64,000 nucleotides of DNA from Paraliobacillus sp. PM-2 (GTDB taxonomy: Bacteria; Bacillota; Bacilli; Bacillales; Amphibacillaceae). Made by a program: the position numbers and the translations under genes. The stretch lies in assembly GCF_001368815.1 (NCBI RefSeq), contig NZ_CTEI01000001.1:1674001-1738000 (forward strand), read 5' to 3'. The notes under the pieces were generated by a model. It was given only the letters and a program-made list of their open reading frames with translations, did not search any database and was not told where the DNA came from. Positions 1-7,866 of this stretch are shown here, piece after piece; position 1 is the first letter of the stretch, and every line of letters begins with the position of its first letter.

Positions 1-458
1 ATCGCTTGATTGATACTGTTTGATGCACCGGATACTACATCAAATTCACCTGTAATTCGTTGCTCTTCAAGCATTTGTTCTTCAACTTTCACAACACTTT
101 GAATCCAAGCTGCACCTTTCTTTTCACCCATAGAAAAGTTGTATTCAGACATACGTTTTGGTACATCTTGGAAATAACGGTGGTAATAATTTGGACGTGT
201 TTTTTCATTAAACTCTACATGAACAATTTCTCCATCGTTCTTAACAACTTCTAGTTGACCCAAGTGTCCTTGTCTAAAACGTTCTTCTGTATAATAGTAA
301 TCACCTTTTGTGATTCCTAACTCAGGTTGAACGCTCCACTCTAGGTCCGTTTCTTGAACTCCTGTTGATGTTTCTTCTTCCGCTGAACAAGCTGCCATTA
401 AAGCAACTAAAACCACAATACTGAATAATTTTGCTATTTTTGATTTTGTAATAGCCAT
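1..458 (-). CDS. FMN-binding-type lipoprotein, 5' part only
   Basis: This is the N-terminal 152 residues of a secreted lipoprotein that runs off the left edge. The start ATG has a good ribosome site, AGGAGAG, about 8 bases upstream. The signal peptide has a Lys-rich n-region (ITKSKIAK), a hydrophobic core and the lipobox LMAAC, so Cys24 should be lipidated. The following Glu/Thr-rich linker suits surface exposure. Near the cut end lies DVVSGASNSINQ, which resembles the SGAT flavinylation motif of FMN-binding domains with Ser in place of the acceptor Thr. I infer a relative of PplA-like extracytosolic flavoproteins used in electron transfer. The C-terminal half cannot be seen, so this could be a non-flavinylated relative. 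Confidence 0.72.
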   Translation of the reverse strand, partial: MAITKSKIAKLFSIVVLVALMAACSAEEETSTGVQETDLEWSVQPELGITKGDYYYTEERFRQGHLGQLEVVKNDGEIVHVEFNEKTRPNYYHRYFQDVPKRMSEYNFSMGEKKGAAWIQSVVKVEEQMLEEQRITGEFDVVSGASNSINQA

Positions 459-579
459 GTATACATCTCTCCTTTTTTTAATTTTAAAAGTTTGTGATGT
501 ATTTAACATACTTGATTATAAAGAAAAGCTCAATGTACGAATTAAGGATTATCCCCCCAAAAAACACTGATGCTACTTT

Positions 580-1680
580 TTACCTGTCTTTTTCAATTTT
601 CTTGTATGCTACTGGCGTATATCCAGTATACTTTTTAAACACCTTTGAGAAATATTCTACATTTTTATAACCTAATTGATGAGCTATCTCATAGTTTTTT
701 AAATGATCATTTACTAAAAGTTGCTTTGCCTTTTCTATTTTTGTTAACATGATATAGTTTTTTACCGTTATACCTGTTTGTTTCTTAAATAAATCTCCAA
801 TATAGTTTTTTGTAAGGAATAGCTCCTGTGCAATACTGTCCATACTAATTTCTTTATCCATATTTTTTAGCACATAATTACAAACTTGTTTTACAATTGG
901 ACTGGAATTAGATTGAAAAATAAGGTGATTAATGATCGAAACACAGTGATCTATTCTGTTTATTAATTTTTCTTTCATCATCTCAATCGTATCGCAATCC
1001 GTTAAGCTTATGCTGACATAAGATTCAACATTTAAAAATTGACCTAACCAACCATAAGTTGCTATTAACTCTGTAAAAAGATCATTATAAAACTTTTCTA
1101 ATAAAAGTGCTGTTTTCATCTTATCATTGTCCAAAGCTGTAAACGTGTCTTCAACTGTACATTTCATCAAATCTAATGCTTCTTCACTTCCGTCTTTAAT
1201 TAATTTAATCATTGAATGGAATTGTGTAGTAGGATAGAATAAAGTTGCTTGTTCTGTTAATTTATTCTCTAAATTTACAATGTGCGTTTGTACTTGCCTT
1301 TTCTCTTCAATCTTACTTCTAGCTTTTTTTAACAGTTTTTTTAATCCTTCCTCACTTACGGGCTTTACTAGATAATCAAATATACCAAATTCAATTGCCT
1401 GCTTTGCAAAATGAAACTCACTATGTTCACTCAGAAATACAATACATGTAGCCAAATCTTTTTGTTGCACCTCTTTTAATAGTTCAACACCATTTATTCG
1501 AGGCATTCCTATGTCGGTTATAAGTAAATCAACCGAATTTTGTTGTAGTTTCTCTAGGGCATCTTGTCCATCTTCAGCTTCAGCTACAATACTAAAATTG
1601 GAATGTTCTCCCCATAAAGGGAGCCTTTTTATTTGTCGTCTTACAATTTCCATATCATCTACAATCATTACCTTAAGCAT
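580..1680 (-). CDS. Response regulator with AraC-type output (YesN family)
   Basis: A 366-residue response regulator: receiver domain at about 1-120, a long linker, and two helix-turn-helix motifs of the AraC type in the last 100 residues. The acidic pair Asp8-Asp9 and phospho-acceptor Asp56 (DLLITDIGMP) are present, as are the conserved Ser/Lys region and VKPVSEEGL near 110. The C-terminal signature runs from SMDSIAQELF to YFSKVFKKYTGYTP. I chose the start MLKVMIVDD because GAGGGTG lies 6 bases upstream; a longer frame lacks such a site. The start overlaps the stop of the upstream sensor kinase by 8 bases, so the two are translationally coupled partners. YesN-type regulators usually control sugar or surface functions; the target here is not shown. 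Confidence 0.93.
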   Translation of the reverse strand: MLKVMIVDDMEIVRRQIKRLPLWGEHSNFSIVAEAEDGQDALEKLQQNSVDLLITDIGMPRINGVELLKEVQQKDLATCIVFLSEHSEFHFAKQAIEFGIFDYLVKPVSEEGLKKLLKKARSKIEEKRQVQTHIVNLENKLTEQATLFYPTTQFHSMIKLIKDGSEEALDLMKCTVEDTFTALDNDKMKTALLLEKFYNDLFTELIATYGWLGQFLNVESYVSISLTDCDTIEMMKEKLINRIDHCVSIINHLIFQSNSSPIVKQVCNYVLKNMDKEISMDSIAQELFLTKNYIGDLFKKQTGITVKNYIMLTKIEKAKQLLVNDHLKNYEIAHQLGYKNVEYFSKVFKKYTGYTPVAYKKIEKDR

Positions 1681-3334
1681 TGTTGTCACCCTCTTTATGC
1701 ACATCTTTGTTGAAAGGTATTGTGAAATATAGGATTGCCCCTTGATCTTGAACTCCCTCTATCCAAACTCTCCCTCCATGTTTTTGAATAACTTTTCTGA
1801 TCGTAGCAAGTCCGATACCTGTTCCTTCAAAATCCTCTGTTCGGTGTAATCGTTGAAATACATGGAAAAGCTTATCAGCATATTTCATATTAAATCCGAC
1901 ACCATTATCTTTAATAAAAAAGATATATTCTCTACAGGTTTTCTTACAACCTGCTGTAATTTGAATGATTTCTTTATTTCTTGAAAATTTAATTGCATTG
2001 GAGATTCCATTTGAAATCGCTTGTTTAAAAAGCACTTTATCTACATAAATAGTTGGTAATTCACCTTCAAATGCTAATTGCATCGTTAATGTTGGGTTTG
2101 CAATTTCATGCTCATAAAAAACAGATTCCACCACGTTTTTTACAAATACCGGTTCTTTTTTCAACTTAGCCTTTGATGTCACAGCGTAATCCAATAGTCT
2201 GTCAATTAAATGAATCATATTATTACTAATATCTTTAACATTTCCTATCATTTCATTTGCATCATTATTCAGAGCATCGGCATAATCTTCTTGTATGATT
2301 GTACTATAGCCTTCAATTGCTCTAAGCGGAGATTTAAGGTCGTGAGAGATGGTATACGCAAATCCCTCTAACTCACAAACCGCATTTTCTAATTCAGCAG
2401 TTCTCTTAGCAATCCGTTGTTCTAAGCTCTCATTTAACGATTCAATTTCTTCCACCGCATTTTCTAGCTGTTTTTCTCTAATTTTCAAATCATCTTGTAC
2501 TTCAAGCATTCTTTGTACGTAACGAACGGTAATTCCACCCATTATAAAAAATAAGATCGTAGTCAACAAAAAAGTAATTTTTGTCTTTTCATTTGGATGC
2601 AACAACCAATATAGTATGTGGTGTTGATCAATAATATAGTTGTGAATTGTAAGAATAACAAGCGCAAAACTTAATCCGAAAAATACAATGGTTATCATAA
2701 TTTTAGTATTATGTTTTGTAGCATTTGTTGTTTTAAGCCTGAAAATTTTTCTTATAAATGGTAATAAAAGTAGTGCATCACATAGAGCAAGGAAAATGGA
2801 CTCTACAATGATTCCTTTTATTGCAAACAGTAATAGCAATTCACTATCAATGCTTGTTATAATGTCTGCATTCCAAAAAGGCGGTTGGATATTATTTAAG
2901 CGAATCAGTAGTGGAAAAATGAAAACATATATTAGCATACGGATTATAATGTAAATAAACTGTAGAAAATAAATATTAAAATAAATGCTTTTACTTTTCT
3001 CCCTATTTTCGGAACCATATCCATGAATAATGATCCATAAACACAACGAAATAGCCGGGACCAAAGATGCCCAACCATTATAGCTTCCTAGAATGAATGG
3101 ATATACTATTACTAAACCCAAGGTAATGCTTATTATACCGTATTTTATCCCCCACGCCAGAGATACCAATAGCGGTAAAATAAGACTCCATGTAAAGTTA
3201 ACCGAAAAACCATTAAAATCAAAACTACTTGAGACAAATATGCCTAAAAAACCAATAAACCCCATCATTAATGAAACAATTGTTTTATATAAACTTATAT
3301 TTTTAAACGGAGAAAAAGATATATTTGAAATCAT
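1673..3334 (-). CDS. Membrane sensor histidine kinase
   Basis: A 553-residue kinase pairing with the overlapping AraC-type regulator. The first 275 residues contain about eight hydrophobic segments, so sensing is probably in or near the membrane rather than by a large outer domain. A coiled coil follows at about 276-322 (heptads with Glu and Leu). The HisKA box is YTISHDLKSPLRAIEGY with phospho-His at 331; this phytochrome-like variant has HDLKSPLR rather than HELRTPL. The ATPase domain shows N-box NGISNAIKFSRN, G1 DNGVGF and G2 GTGIGLATIRKV. ATG is preceded by AGGAGAG at 7 bases. The signal is unknown. A copy of the TGGGACA palindrome lies 38 bases upstream. Confidence 0.92.
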   Translation of the reverse strand: MISNISFSPFKNISLYKTIVSLMMGFIGFLGIFVSSSFDFNGFSVNFTWSLILPLLVSLAWGIKYGIISITLGLVIVYPFILGSYNGWASLVPAISLCLWIIIHGYGSENREKSKSIYFNIYFLQFIYIIIRMLIYVFIFPLLIRLNNIQPPFWNADIITSIDSELLLLFAIKGIIVESIFLALCDALLLLPFIRKIFRLKTTNATKHNTKIMITIVFFGLSFALVILTIHNYIIDQHHILYWLLHPNEKTKITFLLTTILFFIMGGITVRYVQRMLEVQDDLKIREKQLENAVEEIESLNESLEQRIAKRTAELENAVCELEGFAYTISHDLKSPLRAIEGYSTIIQEDYADALNNDANEMIGNVKDISNNMIHLIDRLLDYAVTSKAKLKKEPVFVKNVVESVFYEHEIANPTLTMQLAFEGELPTIYVDKVLFKQAISNGISNAIKFSRNKEIIQITAGCKKTCREYIFFIKDNGVGFNMKYADKLFHVFQRLHRTEDFEGTGIGLATIRKVIQKHGGRVWIEGVQDQGAILYFTIPFNKDVHKEGDNNA

Positions 3335-3371
3335 TGAACGCTCTCCTAGAAGTTATTATTCATTGCAGCTA

Positions 3372-3400
3372 TGGGACAGGGGGTCAGACTCCTTGTCCCA
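3372..3400. repeat. Dispersed 29-bp palindrome, copy 1
   Basis: First of seven copies of the element TGGGACA-N-GGGGTC-N-GACCCC-N-TGTCCCA. The arms TGGGACA and TGTCCCA are exact; the inner arms GGGTC and GACTC differ by one base. It lies 38 bases before the sensor kinase start, in the divergent gap before the TetR gene, so unlike most copies it is not at a 3' end. Confidence 0.85.
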
Positions 3401-3518
3401 CCAGTTAATCTAATTATCATTTTATCGTCATACAAGATAGTAAATCAAGGTGATTGAGTTATATAGCTTAAATAAGGTAGATAATGATACTTTTCGTGCT
3501 TGTTTAAGCTTATCCGAA

Positions 3519-3547
3519 TTGTAATAAAATAAAGACTAATATATAAT
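3519..3547 (+). promoter_or_regulatory. Sigma-A promoter of the TetR gene
   Basis: The -35 box TTGTAA and a perfect -10 box TATAAT are separated by 17 bases, just upstream of the TetR start. The putative operator at 3551-3560 begins three bases after the -10 box, so a bound repressor would cover the transcription start. Confidence 0.7.
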
Positions 3548-3550
3548 ATA

Positions 3551-3560
3551 TAGACTAGTC
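3551..3560. promoter_or_regulatory. LmrA/QdoR-like operator (autoregulatory)
   Basis: TAGACTAGTC, with the perfect palindrome GACTAGTC in an AT-rich ATATA context. The same core recurs before the downstream reductase gene at 4181-4192. The Bacillus LmrA/QdoR boxes have a TAGAC...GTCTA core in an AT-rich frame, as I recall. Its place just after the -10 box fits repression of the TetR gene by its own product. Confidence 0.65.
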
Positions 3561-3585
3561 GGTTTATTAATAGGGAGAGATAGTA

Positions 3586-4158
3586 ATGAAAGAAAAAGAA
3601 AACGCTAAAGATAAATTAATAAAAACTGCTTCTAAACTTTTTCAATTACAAGGGTATCATGGGACAGGCTTAAATCAAATTTTAAAAGAAAGTGGTGCGC
3701 CCAAAGGATCATTATATTATCACTTTCCAGGTGGTAAAGAGCAACTTGCATTAGAATCGGTGCAATTCACTGCTCAATCTATTATCAAACAAATAAACGA
3801 AGGCTTAAATCAATCAACTGATCCAATCCAAGCAATTCAAGGCTTTATCAACGATTTGGCAGAACGCTTTACTAAAGAGAGTGCGGAAGAAGGAATTCCA
3901 ATTGCAGCTATTGCACTAGAAACGTCTCTTTCAAGTGAAACATTAAGAAAAGCTTGTCAAACAGCTTACGGAAGTTATCAAGATATTTTCAGTCAAAAAT
4001 TGATTGATGCAGGTTTTAAAGTTGAGAAAGCTAGAGAACTAGGTGTTTTTTTGAATGCATTAATAGAAGGCTCTTTCCTTCTATCCTTTACTACAGGAAC
4101 CAATCAACCATTACAAATAGCTGCGGAACAAATTCCAACTATTTTAAAAGGGAGTTAA
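3586..4158 (+). CDS. TetR/AcrR repressor, LmrA/YxaF type
   Basis: A 190-residue repressor, normal length for the family. The N-terminal helix-turn-helix spans about residues 10-55 and carries the family pattern GYHGTGLNQIL...GAPKGSLYYHFPGGKEQL. The C-terminal half is the ligand-binding, dimer-forming region of the YxaF/LmrA group. The start ATG follows GGGAGAGATAGTA. The gene is divergent from the two-component system and lies ahead of an NmrA-like reductase on the same strand. Both carry a TAGAC-NN-GTC operator core, so the protein probably represses itself and the reductase until a small aromatic or flavonoid-like inducer binds. The inducer is inference from the family. Confidence 0.93.
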   Translation: MKEKENAKDKLIKTASKLFQLQGYHGTGLNQILKESGAPKGSLYYHFPGGKEQLALESVQFTAQSIIKQINEGLNQSTDPIQAIQGFINDLAERFTKESAEEGIPIAAIALETSLSSETLRKACQTAYGSYQDIFSQKLIDAGFKVEKARELGVFLNALIEGSFLLSFTTGTNQPLQIAAEQIPTILKGS

Positions 4159-4180
4159 GATTTTAAAAATGTATTTTATG

Positions 4181-4192
4181 TAGACTGGTCTA
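4181..4192. promoter_or_regulatory. LmrA/QdoR-like operator before the reductase gene
   Basis: TAGACTGGTCTA is a 12-bp inverted repeat lying 53 bases before the reductase start, sharing TAGACTNGTC with the site before the TetR gene. It supports a second promoter under the same repressor rather than simple read-through. Confidence 0.68.
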
Positions 4193-4244
4193 ATAAATCT
4201 TGCTGTGCATTTTCACAAAAATAAGAACGGAAAGAAGGATGATT

Positions 4245-5099
4245 ATGAAAGTACTAGTGACAGGTGCTTCCGGAAATGTCGGCCAATATGTTACGAAAGC
4301 ATTAATAGAAAAAGGGGATCAAGTTGTTGTAGCAGGAACCAACCTTCAGAAATTAGCAGGTATGTTTAACGATAAAGTTGATTTTGCTTTACTTGATTTC
4401 ACAAACATAGATACCTTTAACAATGCACTTAAAAACGTTGACCGCGTATTTTTAATGAGACCACCCCATCTTGGAAAACCAGAAGATATGTATCCTTTTA
4501 TTGATGCCATGAAAGATCATGATATACAATTGGTATCATTCTTATCTTTGATGGGAATTGAGTCTAATCCCATTCCACCTCACTATAAAATTGAAAAATA
4601 TATTGAAGCATCAGGAATTCCATTTGCACATGTACGTCCTGGTTTTTTTATGCAAAATTTATCAGGCATTCATTCAGTAGAAATAAAAAATAAAAATGAG
4701 GTATTTGTTCCTGCTGGAAATAGCAAAACAAGCTTTATAGATGCTAAAGACATTGGTTTAGCGATAGCAACCATCTTAAATAATCCAAAAACTCACAAAA
4801 ATACAGCGCATACAATAACAGGGGGACAGGCTTTAAACTATCATCAAATTGCAACAATACTAAGTAAAATAACAGAAAGACAAATTGTGTACAATAAACC
4901 GGGGTTTTTGAAATATAGAAAGCATTATATTAAAAACAGAGGGCTTCCTAAAGCATATGTAAACGTGACAATTGCGTTGTATTTTATGACAAGAATTGGT
5001 ACGGCTAGAAAAGTGACAGATGATTTTGTTACATTAACAGGAAAAAAAACTAGAACTTTTGAAGAATTTGCAATCGAGCACTTACACTGTTTTAAGTAA
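4245..5099 (+). CDS. NmrA-like NAD(P)-binding reductase (atypical SDR)
   Basis: A 284-residue atypical short-chain dehydrogenase/reductase. The dinucleotide-binding motif GASGNVGQY is at residues 7-15, after the first beta strand KVLVT. Later family marks include VDRVFLMRPP, IESNPIPPH and the loop HVRPGFFMQNLS, typical of NmrA/azoreductase or quinone-reductase-like proteins that lack a clear Tyr-x-x-x-Lys catalytic pair. I chose the ATG with AAGG 6 to 7 bases upstream; an ATG two codons earlier is too close to that site. Its location behind a TetR gene with a matching operator suggests an inducible detoxifying reductase. The substrate is not evident. Confidence 0.88.
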   Translation: MKVLVTGASGNVGQYVTKALIEKGDQVVVAGTNLQKLAGMFNDKVDFALLDFTNIDTFNNALKNVDRVFLMRPPHLGKPEDMYPFIDAMKDHDIQLVSFLSLMGIESNPIPPHYKIEKYIEASGIPFAHVRPGFFMQNLSGIHSVEIKNKNEVFVPAGNSKTSFIDAKDIGLAIATILNNPKTHKNTAHTITGGQALNYHQIATILSKITERQIVYNKPGFLKYRKHYIKNRGLPKAYVNVTIALYFMTRIGTARKVTDDFVTLTGKKTRTFEEFAIEHLHCFK

Positions 5100-5104
5100 A
5101 TAAA

Positions 5105-5133
5105 TGGGACATAGGGTCAGACCCTTTGTCCCA
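5105..5133. repeat. Dispersed 29-bp palindrome, copy 2 (convergent 3' ends)
   Basis: The arms TGGGACA and TGTCCCA are exact, and GGGTC-A-GACCC forms the centre. It begins 6 bases after the stop of the reductase and ends 8 bases before the stop of the convergent cyclase gene. It could terminate both transcripts, though the following T-runs are short. Confidence 0.88.
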
Positions 5134-5141
5134 TTTGTCTA

Positions 5142-6464
5142 TCACGTGCTTTCGTAAAATTGATATCCTCCTTTTCCCTTTTTCTTGATTTTGTACATTG
5201 TAAAATCTGCATTACGGAATAATGTACCACTATCATTCCCATCATTAGGAAAAATAGCAATTCCAATAGAAGAATCAATGTTACATTTTAAGTTATCTAT
5301 ATACATAACTTCTTGTATGTTCTTGTGCATTTTTTCTACCATTTTATCCAAAACATTTAGGTCTCTTATGTTTTGAATAATTACCATAAACTCATCTCCA
5401 CCCATTCTTGCTACAACATCAGATCCTTTAATATTTTCTAAAAGGCGTTTAGCAACAGTAATTAAAACTTTATCACCAACTGCGTGTCCATAATTATCAT
5501 TAATAGCTTTATAGCCGTCTAAATCTAAAAATAGCATAGCAAACATTTCTTTGTTCTGTTCACTTTCTTTAATTATTTCTTCAAGTTTCTCAAAAAATAA
5601 ACTTCTATTAGGAATTTCGGTGAGTTTATCATAATTTGCACGATACTTTAATTCTAACTCCAGCTTTTTTTGCTCTGTTACATCAGTTGATGAACCAACG
5701 ATGTAAGAAGTTCTATTGTCTTCTAGAATAGGAGTTAATGTTGTTGACCAAATACGATTCCCCCCTGGCAAATCTAATTCTTCTTCATAAGTGATACATG
5801 TTTTTGTTTCTACACATTTTTGATAATTATCTGATACAACATTCCCTATCTCCCTACCAAGTACTTCATGTGGGGACTTATTCATAAATTCTTGTAAAGA
5901 TATTTGTGTTTTATGTTGATGTGCAAGATTGTTGCGAATATATCGAAATTTATTATCGCCTGAGACTTTTATGAGAAACATAGCATCCTGTGTGCCATTA
6001 AATACTTTCTCATATTCTTCTGACAATCTTGTAATTTCTTTTTCTGCTTTTTTCAAATCAGTAATATCTGTATGTGCTCCTAACATGCGTATCGGCTGTC
6101 CATTTTCATCTCTTATCGCCATACCTCGGCATCTTATCCACACAGTAGAATTATTTTTGTGTTTATACCTTACAATTTGATCAAAAGGATGTGTCCGATT
6201 CGCAAAATGTTTTTCAAAGTTATCCATTGCCAACTTCAAATCTTCTTGAAAAATAATATCTTGCCACTCGCTTGCAAGGTGTTCCTTTTCTTTTGGATCA
6301 TACCCCAATGTTTCCCAAAATTTCGAACTCATCCATTCATGTTCGGGGTTTTCTAAATCCCAATACCAAATTCCATCTAGCGAACCTGATTGAATAAAGT
6401 CAAATATGCTTGTGTCATGATTAATCAAATTATATAACTCTTTTTTTAAATAATTCTCACTCAT
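5142..6464 (-). CDS. Diguanylate cyclase with two PAS domains
   Basis: A 440-residue soluble sensor-cyclase that should make cyclic di-GMP. A first PAS/PAC domain lies at about 15-140 (DGIWYWDLENPEHEW to LGAHTDIT). A second lies at about 150-265 and ends GSSTDVTEQ. The GGDEF domain covers the last 170 residues and has an intact active site, RMGGDEF at 353-359. The usual inhibitory RxxD site just before it reads KGSD, so product feedback may be weak. There is no membrane segment and no EAL domain. The start has AAGGAG 8 bases upstream. The gene stands alone between two copies of the palindrome; its 3' end faces the reductase gene. Confidence 0.93.
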   Translation of the reverse strand: MSENYLKKELYNLINHDTSIFDFIQSGSLDGIWYWDLENPEHEWMSSKFWETLGYDPKEKEHLASEWQDIIFQEDLKLAMDNFEKHFANRTHPFDQIVRYKHKNNSTVWIRCRGMAIRDENGQPIRMLGAHTDITDLKKAEKEITRLSEEYEKVFNGTQDAMFLIKVSGDNKFRYIRNNLAHQHKTQISLQEFMNKSPHEVLGREIGNVVSDNYQKCVETKTCITYEEELDLPGGNRIWSTTLTPILEDNRTSYIVGSSTDVTEQKKLELELKYRANYDKLTEIPNRSLFFEKLEEIIKESEQNKEMFAMLFLDLDGYKAINDNYGHAVGDKVLITVAKRLLENIKGSDVVARMGGDEFMVIIQNIRDLNVLDKMVEKMHKNIQEVMYIDNLKCNIDSSIGIAIFPNDGNDSGTLFRNADFTMYKIKKKGKGGYQFYEST

Positions 6465-6691
6465 AACTAGTACTCCTTTATAAAAATGCATGATAACATT
6501 TCATGTTTTTCATATAGAAACAGGATAAATATTTTACCATTCTAGTTTACTATCAATAAAATATATCTTCTAGTTTTTTGTCAAAATAAATCGTAATTTA
6601 AATGTAATTATTTTAGTATTAAACGCATTATTTACCTGAGAATGATCTGTTTAAAAAGCGCTCATACATACACAATAGTAGAATAAAAAAA

Positions 6692-6720
6692 TGGGACAGT
6701 GGCTCTGACCCCATGTCCCA
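6692..6720 (-). repeat. Dispersed 29-bp palindrome, copy 3, with terminator T-run
   Basis: The arms are TGGGACA and TGTCCCA and the centre is GGCTC-T-GACCC. It lies 4 bases after the stop of the DHHW gene, and on the minus strand it is followed at once by seven T residues. It therefore has the full form of a Rho-independent terminator for the acylation operon. Confidence 0.88.
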
Positions 6721-6723
6721 TTT

Positions 6724-7845
6724 TTAACTATTTAACCAAATTATGTGCGTGTCTTCGGCAAAATTTTTTGTATTGTAAAGAATAATTGTTTCATTTATTT
6801 CATGTTGTGCAAGATACATATCTAGGCTCTGTCTAAAATACCGTAAATCAATTACATGAATTTCACGGTAATGATTAGCTAAAAACGGTATAAATGCATG
6901 CGCATAGGAGTCTTTGACTACTGCTATTCGCTCATTATTATTTGCAGTTGTCTCAATCGTTGTCAATGCTTGGTTTCCTCCAATAAAAAAGTTATAAGCA
7001 TTACCACTGTTCAATTTTTCCCAATCATATAGACCATCGTATACTTCACCTGTATCATGTATTTTTCGTTGATATTTAATAGGAAAGTTTGGAAAAAACA
7101 CTTCCATCCGATCAGATCTAATTACATTTGATACCACTTTCCGATAAAACGAACCATAAAATTCATTTGTTGCAACTTCTAACTTAAAGTCATCCAATTT
7201 ATAAGCATCTAATTCAGCAGTTTTAGCAAAAGATTGGTATGCATAATACGCTCCACGCATTGTCCAATGGTGATCTGTGCGAAAGTAGAGCTTCTCTTCT
7301 CGATTCTCCTTAAGTAAAGGATACATATTAATTAGTTGTGCATCAGAATTCAGATTTGTATTAACGTTAGAATACCAATCTTCTAATGGATAACTAGGAG
7401 CAAATGCTGGCAACTTATCTGGATAAATACTTACCGACGTAGGAGCTAGCATAACGTATGTTGTTCTGTCTTGATTATTGGCGAATTTATTAAGATAATG
7501 TATATTTTTTTCAAATTGATCGCCTGGCTCCTTAAGAGGATCAAATAAATAACCTTTGTCTCCGAATACAATACCATTGACCTCTTTTTTTAATAACAAA
7601 CGATCACTATGTCCTTTCAGATTCAACCATGTTGTTTTGGCTAAAAATTGATCTTGTATATACGTTTCTATCTCGTCAACAAATACACCTGAGAATAAAC
7701 GTTCCCATGAAAATGACGGCCATGTCTGTAATGAACGATTCTCTAATTTAGAAAACGTCTGATCCTCCTTTAGAAGCGTTCCTATTCCGAAAATAAACAA
7801 AAACAGAATAAAACTAAGGATAACAAAACGCTGATAAAAGCGCAT
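6724..7845 (-). CDS. DHHW-family (AlgX/AlgJ-like) exported protein
   Basis: A 373-residue membrane-anchored protein of the DHHW group, related to AlgX/AlgJ acyl-handling proteins. Residues 7-24 form one N-terminal hydrophobic segment, so the rest should face outward. The family motif YFRTDHHWTMRGAYYA lies mid-protein and a likely catalytic serine sits in VKDSYAHAF. I chose ATG at 7845 because AAGGAG is 8 bases upstream; the GTG two codons earlier is too close. The gene follows an MBOAT acyltransferase by 21 bases. The pair is expected to pass acetyl groups across the membrane onto a surface or secreted polysaccharide. The polymer is not identified, as no glycosyltransferase is nearby. Confidence 0.87.
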   Translation of the reverse strand: MRFYQRFVILSFILFLFIFGIGTLLKEDQTFSKLENRSLQTWPSFSWERLFSGVFVDEIETYIQDQFLAKTTWLNLKGHSDRLLLKKEVNGIVFGDKGYLFDPLKEPGDQFEKNIHYLNKFANNQDRTTYVMLAPTSVSIYPDKLPAFAPSYPLEDWYSNVNTNLNSDAQLINMYPLLKENREEKLYFRTDHHWTMRGAYYAYQSFAKTAELDAYKLDDFKLEVATNEFYGSFYRKVVSNVIRSDRMEVFFPNFPIKYQRKIHDTGEVYDGLYDWEKLNSGNAYNFFIGGNQALTTIETTANNNERIAVVKDSYAHAFIPFLANHYREIHVIDLRYFRQSLDMYLAQHEINETIILYNTKNFAEDTHIIWLNS

Positions 7846-7866
7846 AAACACTACTCCTTATTTTTA

